From positions 46,744 through 110,743 of the forward strand of contig PAPI01000032.1 in the NCBI GenBank assembly GCA_002708845.1: DNA of 64,000 nt, given 5' to 3'. The notes beneath the pieces are model-generated. The model made no database searches and was not told the DNA's origin. It was given only the letters and a program-made list of their open reading frames with translations. Position numbers and translations under genes: made by a program. Each line of letters opens with the position of its first letter. Position 1 is the stretch's first letter. This document shows positions 53,651 through 61,303 of this stretch, one piece after another. The DNA comes from Leeuwenhoekiella sp. (GTDB lineage Bacteria > Bacteroidota > Bacteroidia > Flavobacteriales > Flavobacteriaceae).

Positions 53651-54154
53651 ATGAATACCTTTAAAGAAGTACAACGATTTGACCAATGGTGGTTAAGACT
53701 ACTTTTAGTCGTAATACTTGCTCTTGCAGTGAGTCCGCTTATAATGGATTGGGACACCTTAAAGTTATCACGCTTTGAGATTGCATCAGTTGTACTAAGT
53801 ATTTTGGTGATTTTGGGAGTGTTCTTAGGATTTTGGTATGTCTTCAAGCTTGAAACGTTAATTGACGCCAAAGGCATTACCTACCGATTTTTTCCGTTCC
53901 ATATAAAATCCCGATTTAAGGCCTGGGAAGAAATTAAAAGCGCTACGGTACGCAAGTATAATCCTATACGTGAGTATGGGGGTTGGGGCTATAGAATATC
54001 GTTTACAAAACGAAAAGCACTAAACACTAAAGGCAATAAAGGTGTTCAACTTTATTTTAAGGATGGTAACGAATTACTTCTAGGAACTCAATATCCGGAA
54101 AAGATAAAAAAGATTCTTGACTACTATAAAATTCCGGTAAACTCTACTTTATAA
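53651..54154 (+). CDS. Membrane protein with bacterial PH-like domain
   Basis: 167 residues, two transmembrane helices (about 15-33, 45-66) followed by a beta-rich PH-like domain (LETLIDAKGITYRFFPFHIKS, WGYRISFTKRKAL, GVQLYFKDGNELLLGTQ). The stop overlaps the start of the next gene (TAATG), so the pair is translationally coupled. Role unknown. Confidence 0.75.
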   Translation: MNTFKEVQRFDQWWLRLLLVVILALAVSPLIMDWDTLKLSRFEIASVVLSILVILGVFLGFWYVFKLETLIDAKGITYRFFPFHIKSRFKAWEEIKSATVRKYNPIREYGGWGYRISFTKRKALNTKGNKGVQLYFKDGNELLLGTQYPEKIKKILDYYKIPVNSTL

Positions 54155-55083
54155 TGAAATCATTTCTTTATGTGATTATTCTAGTTCTATCCTTTTCTTT
54201 GAGTGCTCAGGAATGGACTGAATCGGAAATACGTATAAATGAACTCATAAGCGGCACCTTACTGGAACCCATTACCAAGACGGACACACTTGCTATAATT
54301 ATAGCAGGATCAGGTCCTACCGATCGCAATGGAAACCAGCAAATGCAGCAAAATAACAGTTTAAAAAAACTGGCTGAGGCGCTTACCCTTGAAGGTATTG
54401 CCACCTATCGGTATGACAAAAGAATACTCAAGCTTCTTCGCAATAACACATTAAAAGAAGAAAATTTACGCTTTGAAGACTTTGTAGATGACGCTGAAAG
54501 TGTTGTTCGCTATTTTAAGAATCGTAATTTTAAACATATCGTTCTCATAGGTCACAGTCAGGGTGCACTTGTTGCAAGCCTTACAGCTGCGAACGAACCG
54601 GTAGATATGCTCGTGTCGCTTGCAGGCAGTGGTCAACCTCTTGACTTACTTATTCTGGACCAACTCGCTAAACAGGCCCCAGGCTTGGTTGAAAATGCGA
54701 AGCAGGCTTTTGAAGATTTAAAAAATAAGGGGAAAGCCGAAAACTTCAGCATAGGTCTAGCCTCCCTACTAAGACCTTCAGTTCAGCCCTTTATGAAGAG
54801 CTGGATGCTTTATGATCCTGCTCTGGTTATTCAAAATCTTGAGATACCTATATTACTTGTATCAGGCTCTAAAGATATCCAGGTGCCTCCCAGCGAATCC
54901 CAGTTACTCAAAGACGCTAAACCGGAAGCAAAACTTGTGTTTATTGATTCTATGAATCACGTTCTTAAAGAAGTGAACGGAGACGATCTGGACAATGCAA
55001 AAACCTATAGTAATCCCAGTCTTCCCGTTATAAAGAAGCTTATAGTAGAAATCACCTCTTTCATAAGAGAAGGTCAGAAGTAA
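54154..55083 (+). CDS. Exported alpha/beta hydrolase
   Basis: 309 residues: signal peptide (SFSLSAQEW), then an alpha/beta hydrolase of the DLH/esterase type: IIAGSGPTDRNGNQ, nucleophile Ser in LIGHSQGALVA, Asp in SGSKDIQVPPSES and His in DSMNHVLKEV. Periplasmic esterase-like enzyme; substrate unknown. Coupled with a PH-like membrane protein. Confidence 0.88.
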   Translation: MKSFLYVIILVLSFSLSAQEWTESEIRINELISGTLLEPITKTDTLAIIIAGSGPTDRNGNQQMQQNNSLKKLAEALTLEGIATYRYDKRILKLLRNNTLKEENLRFEDFVDDAESVVRYFKNRNFKHIVLIGHSQGALVASLTAANEPVDMLVSLAGSGQPLDLLILDQLAKQAPGLVENAKQAFEDLKNKGKAENFSIGLASLLRPSVQPFMKSWMLYDPALVIQNLEIPILLVSGSKDIQVPPSESQLLKDAKPEAKLVFIDSMNHVLKEVNGDDLDNAKTYSNPSLPVIKKLIVEITSFIREGQK

Positions 55084-55183
55084 TTATTCAGTTAGGTCCG
55101 TCATTTTATCAAATTTAAGGAGCCTTTTATACTGGTATATCTTATAGAATTTAGGCATATTTGTATCCCTCAAAAACAACCTT

Positions 55184-55945
55184 ATGCAGATTAAAAATTT
55201 ACTTATTTATGTTTTGCTTTTCACAACTTTGCTCAGCTGCAGCAAGAGTGGGAACTTCGTTCTAACCGGAAAAGTAAACGGTTTACGAAAAGGGATTCTC
55301 TACCTTCAAAAGGTTGAGGACACCGTGCTAGTTAATCTGGACAGCGTTGTTATTGATGGCGATCCTGAGTTTGAACTCTATGCAGATCTTAAAGAACCTC
55401 AGGTTGTTTACCTTACTTTAGAGAAAGTTGACGCTTCAGACTATGATGATCGTATCTTGATTTTTGCAGAGCCCGGTGAGATGACTTTAAACACTTCTCT
55501 CAAAAACTTTCAGAGTCAGGTAGCCATTACAGGTTCTGAAAACCAATTAAAGCTAGAAGAATATAATAAAGTTTTACGCAGGTTTAATGATGAAAACCTT
55601 AACCTTATTAAAAAGAGCTTTGAGGTTCGTAAAGATGAGAATGAAGATTCCATAATCTTTTATGACCAAAAGATTCAAAATCTTATCAAACGAAAATATC
55701 TGTACACGGTTAACTTTGCAATGAACAATAAGGATTATGAGATCGCCCCTTACCTGGCTGTGTCCGAAATTTTTGATGCAAATGTTAAGTACCTGGATAC
55801 AATTTACAAATCGTTAGAACCAAAGGTGAGACGGTCTAAATATGGTAAAGTTCTTAAAGATTATATCGAAGAACGTGAGAACACCAACATTGAAGACCAG
55901 ACCATGACCAAAACCATCTCGGAAACAGACAGCATCGAAGAATAG
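55184..55945 (+). CDS. DUF4369 lipoprotein
   Basis: 253 residues; lipobox TLLSC (Cys19) and an N-terminal DUF4369 domain (FVLTGKVNGLRKGILYLQK, DSVVIDGDPEFELYADLKEPQVVYLTL). In Bacteroidetes this domain often precedes a thioredoxin domain, but here the remainder is a helical segment and no CxxC is present. Function unknown. Confidence 0.82.
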   Translation: MQIKNLLIYVLLFTTLLSCSKSGNFVLTGKVNGLRKGILYLQKVEDTVLVNLDSVVIDGDPEFELYADLKEPQVVYLTLEKVDASDYDDRILIFAEPGEMTLNTSLKNFQSQVAITGSENQLKLEEYNKVLRRFNDENLNLIKKSFEVRKDENEDSIIFYDQKIQNLIKRKYLYTVNFAMNNKDYEIAPYLAVSEIFDANVKYLDTIYKSLEPKVRRSKYGKVLKDYIEERENTNIEDQTMTKTISETDSIEE

Positions 55946-55968
55946 GATGTATTTCTTATTAAAATAAA

Positions 55969-55998
55969 AAAGCCGGTAATACATTATTACCGGCTTTT
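55969..55998. terminator. Bidirectional terminator
   Basis: AGCCGGTAAT / ATTACCGGCT, loop ACATT, with A and T runs on both sides, between convergent genes. Confidence 0.9.
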
Positions 55999-56018
55999 TG
56001 TTTGATATGATTATAAGA

Positions 56019-56285
56019 TTAGAGTGCGTTAACCCTATCTGCCAATTTACTCGCTTTTTCTTCAAGCTCTGCATTAACTGCTTTAAGATGTTTTCTTCTA
56101 TTCTCTACGGATTGATCGTTTACTTTTGCAATTAACTCATCAAATAAAGCTATAGAATCATCTACGATAGCCTCTGCTTCTTTATGATCTTCCTTAGGAT
56201 TGGAAGCCTCCCAGAAATAGGCTGCTTCAATAATATCACCCAATACAAAATTGATGTCTTTTTTTAAGTCTCTTATACTTGCCAT
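56019..56285 (-). CDS. Small helical protein of unknown function
   Basis: 88 residues, no signal peptide; alpha-helical with charged coiled-coil-like stretches (SVENRRKHLKAVNAELEEKA). Clean ATG and a neighbouring bidirectional terminator. It precedes no gene in its own transcript. Not recognised. Confidence 0.7.
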   Translation of the reverse strand: MASIRDLKKDINFVLGDIIEAAYFWEASNPKEDHKEAEAIVDDSIALFDELIAKVNDQSVENRRKHLKAVNAELEEKASKLADRVNAL

Positions 56286-56350
56286 AATTCTAAATTTTCA
56301 GCAAAAGTAAGTCTATTTTAAGTAGCAATTTAATGATTGCGAAAAAACTC

Positions 56351-57319
56351 TTATAGATAAACCTCTAAGACTTCACAAGCTTCAGCTGAGATTGTAATCC
56401 CGCTATTTTCCGCAGGCACTAACAAAGTATGCCCGGCTTTAAGAGAGCCAGAGCCACCGCTACCTTCATATGTTAGGCTTCCTGAGACTACGATGAGAAT
56501 CGTAAATGAATCATTACGATCTATTTGGTATTTATCATCCTCAATTTTTAACCAGTCGGTTTTAAAATAGGTATGATGTTTAAGTGTTTGAGGCGTATTA
56601 CTTGCTTCCCTATCGTATTCCAGCTTAAAATCCTGAGTTAGCTCAAAGTCGAGCACTTCACGGGATTCAGAAACGTGTAAGTCCCTTAAATTGCCTGAAT
56701 CATCTTTACGGTTGTAATCGTAAACCCGATAGGTAACATCTGAAGTTTGTTGAATTTCGGCCAACAAAACCCCACCTCCAATAGCGTGGATACGACCGGC
56801 ATTAATAAAGAATGAATCCCCCTCGGTAACAACGTGAGTATCCATTACTTCTTCTATTGAAAGATCTTCAATGCGCTTATCGTATTCTTCTTTGGTAATC
56901 TTTTGATTAAATCCTACCGTTAATAAGGCACCGGGATCAGCCTGCATGATGTACCACATTTCGGTCTTACCGGTTCCTGTAGGCGAAGTTTCGTCTGTAG
57001 GATGGACCTGAATAGAAAGATCCTTAGCAGCATCTATAAATTTTATAAGCAATGGAAAGTTTTTGCCAAATCGCTCATAAACCTTTTTGCCTAACAAAGC
57101 TTCCGGATTCATCTCAATAAGTTCATGCAGGCTTTTACCCTTCAAATCTCCACTCTTTACCATACTTTGCCCCTCAGGAAGATCTGCAATTTCCCAACTC
57201 TCTCCCATTTTTGCCTGAGCGTCATTGCCCTTTTGAAATAGGGAATTTAGTTTTTGTCCTCCCCATATTTTTTCTTTTAATACGGGCTGAAAAGTAAACG
57301 GATAAAATGATGTTTGCAT
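56351..57319 (-). CDS. manA: Mannose-6-phosphate isomerase, class I
   Basis: Interconverts fructose 6-phosphate and mannose 6-phosphate, feeding GDP-mannose and so the gmd/fcl genes of this window. 322 residues of the short bacterial type: KEKIWGGQKLN, zinc site in LSIQVHPTDE and GKTEMWYI, and FINAGRIHAIG. Cytoplasmic zinc enzyme. It begins 24 bases after queD. Confidence 0.94.
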   Translation of the reverse strand: MQTSFYPFTFQPVLKEKIWGGQKLNSLFQKGNDAQAKMGESWEIADLPEGQSMVKSGDLKGKSLHELIEMNPEALLGKKVYERFGKNFPLLIKFIDAAKDLSIQVHPTDETSPTGTGKTEMWYIMQADPGALLTVGFNQKITKEEYDKRIEDLSIEEVMDTHVVTEGDSFFINAGRIHAIGGGVLLAEIQQTSDVTYRVYDYNRKDDSGNLRDLHVSESREVLDFELTQDFKLEYDREASNTPQTLKHHTYFKTDWLKIEDDKYQIDRNDSFTILIVVSGSLTYEGSGGSGSLKAGHTLLVPAENSGITISAEACEVLEVYL

Positions 57320-57343
57320 AATATTATCAGTAATTGTTTTTAT

Positions 57344-57757
57344 TTAAGTTCCTGAATAGGTTACAAAATTACGTGCTGTCTCGTAGAGGGTTATTTCGAG
57401 GTCAAATTTAGGATCAAGTCTGTTTTTTAATTTATTGTAGATAACCACACAAATATTTTCTGCTGTTGGATTCAGACTTTTGAATTCGGGTAAATCCTCA
57501 TTTAAGTTTTTATGATCAAAATGATCCTCTATCTCCTCTTTTATCAGGTCTTTAAGTACCTTTAAATCGATCACAAATCCGGTTTCAGGATCAATTGCTC
57601 CGGTTACACTTACTATCAAATCGTAATTATGACCGTGATAATTTGGGTAACTGCATTTACCAAAAACTTCCAGATTCTTTTGATCATCCCAATCAGCTCT
57701 AAAAAGCCTGTGCGCTGCATTGAAATGCGCCTTACGTTTTACGGTTACTCGGGTCAT
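57344..57757 (-). CDS. queD: 6-carboxy-tetrahydropterin synthase (QueD family)
   Basis: 137 residues. Zinc ligands His16 (HFNAAHRL), His41 and His43 (YHGHNY), catalytic Cys35 in GKCSYP. The enzyme makes 6-carboxytetrahydropterin for queuosine synthesis from dihydroneopterin triphosphate. PTPS homologues with other roles exist, but the CxxxxHGHN arrangement favours QueD. Overlaps the idi gene by 4 bases. Confidence 0.88.
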   Translation of the reverse strand: MTRVTVKRKAHFNAAHRLFRADWDDQKNLEVFGKCSYPNYHGHNYDLIVSVTGAIDPETGFVIDLKVLKDLIKEEIEDHFDHKNLNEDLPEFKSLNPTAENICVVIYNKLKNRLDPKFDLEITLYETARNFVTYSGT

Positions 57758-58272
57758 TGCTCGATATGATTATAGAACTTCTCGAAAATAATTTTAAACC
57801 AGGCTGTATACAATTGCGGGTTCTTCTCCATATCAATTTTAATGTCTGGCAACGACATCCATTTCCAGGCTGCAACTTCTTCAGGGTTTAAATTGGGTTC
57901 TCCATCGTAGGATCCCGTTAGTATATGGTCATACTCATGTTCCGTAAGACCATTGTCAAATGGAGCTTTATAAATGAATGAGATGCTTTCTTCAAGGTCT
58001 GTTGTAAATCCCATTTCTTCCATCAGACGTCTCTTCCCTGCTGCAATATGACTCTCCCCTTCCCGCTGATGGCTGCAACACGTATTGGTCCACAATCCGG
58101 GGGAATGATATTTTGATAGCGCACGTTGCTGTATCATCAATTCTTTAGCATCATTAAATACAAACACCGAAAATGCTCTGTGTAACAATGCCTTTTCATG
58201 TGCTTCCATTTTTGGCATCAGGCCTACCTGGTTATCGTTTTCATCAACAAGAATTACCAGTTCTTCTGTCAT
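57754..58272 (-). CDS. idi: Isopentenyl-diphosphate isomerase, type I
   Basis: 172 residues, Nudix fold. Interconverts IPP and DMAPP. Catalytic Cys in TNTCCSHQREGES, Glu in the Nudix-like block AAGKRRLMEEMGF, and the catalytic Glu in YDHILTGSYDGEPNLNPEEV. Cytoplasmic. First gene of idi-queD-manA. Confidence 0.95.
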   Translation of the reverse strand: MTEELVILVDENDNQVGLMPKMEAHEKALLHRAFSVFVFNDAKELMIQQRALSKYHSPGLWTNTCCSHQREGESHIAAGKRRLMEEMGFTTDLEESISFIYKAPFDNGLTEHEYDHILTGSYDGEPNLNPEEVAAWKWMSLPDIKIDMEKNPQLYTAWFKIIFEKFYNHIEQ

Positions 58273-58321
58273 AGTTTACTTTTTTGGTAAATGTACAAAT
58301 ACACTTCAGGCCTAACAATAT

Positions 58322-58349
58322 AAAAAAGCCTTCTTATTCAGAAGGCTTT
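58322..58349 (-). terminator. Terminator of the type IX secretion operon
   Basis: Perfect 10-bp stem AAAGCCTTCT / AGAAGGCTTT with loop TATTC; A-run at 58322-58327 reads as T on the minus strand, 25 bases after the OmpA gene stop. Confidence 0.88.
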
Positions 58350-58374
58350 AGGGTTTTGTTATGTAAGATGCGTA

Positions 58375-60297
58375 TTAATAATCCTGAACAATGAATTCGC
58401 TACGTCTGTTAAGCTGGTGTTGCTCTTCCGTACAAGGCACACCATTACTACACTCATTAAGCAGCTGTGATTCGCCATAGCCTCTACCTGTTAAGCGATC
58501 ACGTTCTATACCCCCTTTCTCTACGATATAATCAATTGTTGATTTATTGCGTCGTTCTGAAAGCGCCATATTATACACATCGTTACCACGGCTATCTGTG
58601 TGCGAGCGCACATCAATATGAAGCTGAGGGTATTCTTTCATAATTTCGATAATCTTAGCAAGCTCTACAGCAGCATCAGGCCTTATAAATGATTTATCAA
58701 AATCAAAATATATTGGATTAATTAATTTACCCAGGTCAAAATCTGGCGGAATATCAACAATTGAAGGTTCAAGTTCAATTACAACAAGTACTTCACTGGA
58801 TTTTTCGGGAATCGTAACATTCTTTTCGGCTGTTGCGTAGCCTTCCATCTCAGCTCTGGCAAAATAATCAGCTCCACAGTCGGGATTCTGGTAACTAAAT
58901 TTAGCGTCAGGAACTTCAGCAACACCTGAAATTACAAGATCATTATCTATATTACGTATGCCTACCAGGGCTCCATTTAACGGCTCTCGAGTGTTTTTAT
59001 CAATTACCTGTACAATCAGTGTACTCTCGCAGGCCGCTCTGGTAAATGTATATATATCGTCATCCAGAGGATCATTCGAACGGTTTGATGCAAAGTAGCC
59101 TTTACCGGATTCTGTATTATAGATAAAGGTAAAATCGTCCTTAGGACTGTTTATAGGCTCTCCTAAATTTGTAATACTATTCTTTTCAGAATCATAAACA
59201 TAAACATCAAGACCTCCCAGGCCACCACGACCATCAGTCGAGAAATACAGCTTACCATCTGCGTCTACAAATGGAAATGTATCTCTCCCCGGAGTATTTA
59301 TAGCAGTACCAAGATTTTCTACCGGTCCGTATCCATTTTCAGTAATCTCAACCATCCATATATCAGATTCGCCATTACTACCGTCACGATCTGATGAAAA
59401 GTAAAGTATTTTACCATCTGGTGAAACTGCCGGATGTGCTGTAGAGAAGCTGTCACTATTGAAAGGTAGCTCCTGTACATTACCAAAAGAACCATTTCCT
59501 GTTCTGTTGGCCTTATAAAGTTTTAATTTATTGGTATTCTTCTTATCGGTACGATACGTCTCATTGGTATAATTATTTCGCGTAAAATAAAGGGTGTTTC
59601 CATCTGGGGAAAGGCTTGCTGTACTCTCATGAAATTCAGTATTGATGCTTCCATCCAATTTGGAAACACCATTTATCTGACCCTGATCTGTAATATCTCC
59701 AACATATAAATCTAAAAAAGGCTGGTTATTCCAGGAATGAATTCGAGTGGTCAAAGTACCGGTATCGCGTGTTGAAGAAAACAACAATTTTTCATCAAAA
59801 AAGGCTGGCGCAAAATCGGAATACCCAACACTGTTAGCACTTAGACGTTCAATCTCAAAAGTACCTAAACCATTACCCGATTTTATCTCACTTACTGATG
59901 CAGAATTGTAGTAGTCATCGCCTTCTGCCTGAACTAATTCCTCATATTTTTTAATCATTTGATCTGAAGTCTCGTAATCTTCAGTAGCCCGTAAAGCCTG
60001 AGCGTATCTAAAATATTGATTAGGTGCTACTTCCTGTGGATATTTTTCAACCAATTTACCATACCACAGCGCTGCATCGTCATAATCTGCATTATAGTAA
60101 TAACTATCAGCAAGTTTTCCAAAAAGATCTGCAGACTCATACCCCTCTTCCGCCACGCGTAAGAAAATCTTTTGAGAATCTACAAAAGCATATTGATTAA
60201 ACTTCTTTGTCCCTTTGGCCAAATCGCGTTCTTGAGCATTGACGAAAGTGCTAAAACAAACCAGAACTAATATTGAAAGCTGTAATTTTTTAAACAT
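58375..60297 (-). CDS. OmpA-family protein with PD40 propeller repeats
   Basis: 640 residues from the ATG at 60297 (signal to STFVNAQ); another ATG 9 bases upstream is possible. TPR-like helical N-terminus, then PD40/WD40-like repeats (HPAVSPDGKILYFSSDRDG, TASLSPDGNTLYFTRNN), a carboxypeptidase-regulatory-like domain, and a C-terminal OmpA peptidoglycan-binding domain with DVRSHTDSRGND and NMALSERRNKST. This architecture is seen in SprE/PorE-related type IX secretion accessory proteins. Third gene of an operon with a PorP/SprF protein and a giant adhesin. Confidence 0.9.
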   Translation of the reverse strand: MFKKLQLSILVLVCFSTFVNAQERDLAKGTKKFNQYAFVDSQKIFLRVAEEGYESADLFGKLADSYYYNADYDDAALWYGKLVEKYPQEVAPNQYFRYAQALRATEDYETSDQMIKKYEELVQAEGDDYYNSASVSEIKSGNGLGTFEIERLSANSVGYSDFAPAFFDEKLLFSSTRDTGTLTTRIHSWNNQPFLDLYVGDITDQGQINGVSKLDGSINTEFHESTASLSPDGNTLYFTRNNYTNETYRTDKKNTNKLKLYKANRTGNGSFGNVQELPFNSDSFSTAHPAVSPDGKILYFSSDRDGSNGESDIWMVEITENGYGPVENLGTAINTPGRDTFPFVDADGKLYFSTDGRGGLGGLDVYVYDSEKNSITNLGEPINSPKDDFTFIYNTESGKGYFASNRSNDPLDDDIYTFTRAACESTLIVQVIDKNTREPLNGALVGIRNIDNDLVISGVAEVPDAKFSYQNPDCGADYFARAEMEGYATAEKNVTIPEKSSEVLVVIELEPSIVDIPPDFDLGKLINPIYFDFDKSFIRPDAAVELAKIIEIMKEYPQLHIDVRSHTDSRGNDVYNMALSERRNKSTIDYIVEKGGIERDRLTGRGYGESQLLNECSNGVPCTEEQHQLNRRSEFIVQDY

Positions 60298-60317
60298 AAG
60301 GTCCATAGTTTTAAATT

Positions 60318-61262
60318 TTAGAAGAATCGAGGCGTTAGCATTCTATCGTACTCTTTAAACAATTCAAAGCGTAAAAAGACCTCATACGTGCCATCATTAT
60401 AAGTTGCATTACCCAATTCCGTACTTTCACGATCGTATGCAAAACCTACGAGTAAACCATCATTTATTTGAAAGCCAACCAAACCACTTAGAGCAGCACT
60501 CCAGCGATATGAAGCTCCCAGGGTAAGTTTCTCGTAGAATAAAAAGTTAGCATTAATATCTACAGCTAAAGGTGCTCCTGAGACCATTTTAACCAAGGTT
60601 GAGGGTTTAAACTTAATATCATTATTCAGATCAAATACATAACCCGCTAAACCATAGTAGTGAATACGCTCTTCTGCAACAAAGGTTTCTGCACTCTGCG
60701 TACCGCTTCGGTCAAAATGGTTGGTTTGTAATAAATGTGGTGCAGATAGACCTCCGTAGAATTTTTCATTATGATAAAAAATACCTACCCCGACATTAGG
60801 AGATAGCTTATTGTCTATATTGATCAAAAAGGGATCTCCAACATTAAAAGGATTGGTTCTTGCGAAATCTACATCGAGAAGATTAAGAGATCCTTTTAAA
60901 CCAAAACTGAGCTTACCCTCCATTCCGGTCTCAATTGTATAACTAAAATCGGCATTGAAATACGTTTCACGTGCAGGTCCTAAGGCGTCATTAACCAAAC
61001 TAAAACCAAGTCCTACTTTTCCTAAACCTATGGGACTGTGAACAGAAAGATTTTGGGTTCTTGGAGCTCCATCAAGACCTACCCACTGGCTGCGGTGTAG
61101 CATCAATATACTCGTCACTCCACGGTTACCCGCATATGCAGGATTTATTACCAAAGGATTGTAAATATACTGTGTATATTGAGGATCCTGTTGTGCCTGA
61201 GCAGTAAAGCTCAAAAGCACAACACCACCACAAAGTAGACCTTTCATTATTCTTTTCATCAT
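60318..61262 (-). CDS. PorP/SprF-family type IX secretion membrane protein
   Basis: 314 residues from the ATG at 61262, chosen because it starts the signal (KGLLCGGVVLLSFTAQAQ). Then the family start DPQYTQYIYNPLVINPAYAGNRG, barrel strands such as GLGFSLVNDALGPARETYF, and EVFLRFELFKEYDRMLTPRFF at the end. SprF helps export SprB-type gliding adhesins; here it directly follows the gene of such an adhesin. Confidence 0.94.
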   Translation of the reverse strand: MMKRIMKGLLCGGVVLLSFTAQAQQDPQYTQYIYNPLVINPAYAGNRGVTSILMLHRSQWVGLDGAPRTQNLSVHSPIGLGKVGLGFSLVNDALGPARETYFNADFSYTIETGMEGKLSFGLKGSLNLLDVDFARTNPFNVGDPFLINIDNKLSPNVGVGIFYHNEKFYGGLSAPHLLQTNHFDRSGTQSAETFVAEERIHYYGLAGYVFDLNNDIKFKPSTLVKMVSGAPLAVDINANFLFYEKLTLGASYRWSAALSGLVGFQINDGLLVGFAYDRESTELGNATYNDGTYEVFLRFELFKEYDRMLTPRFF

Positions 61263-61303
61263 TACCTGCTTGTTTTTATAAATTCTCATCTAATGATGTT
61301 TTA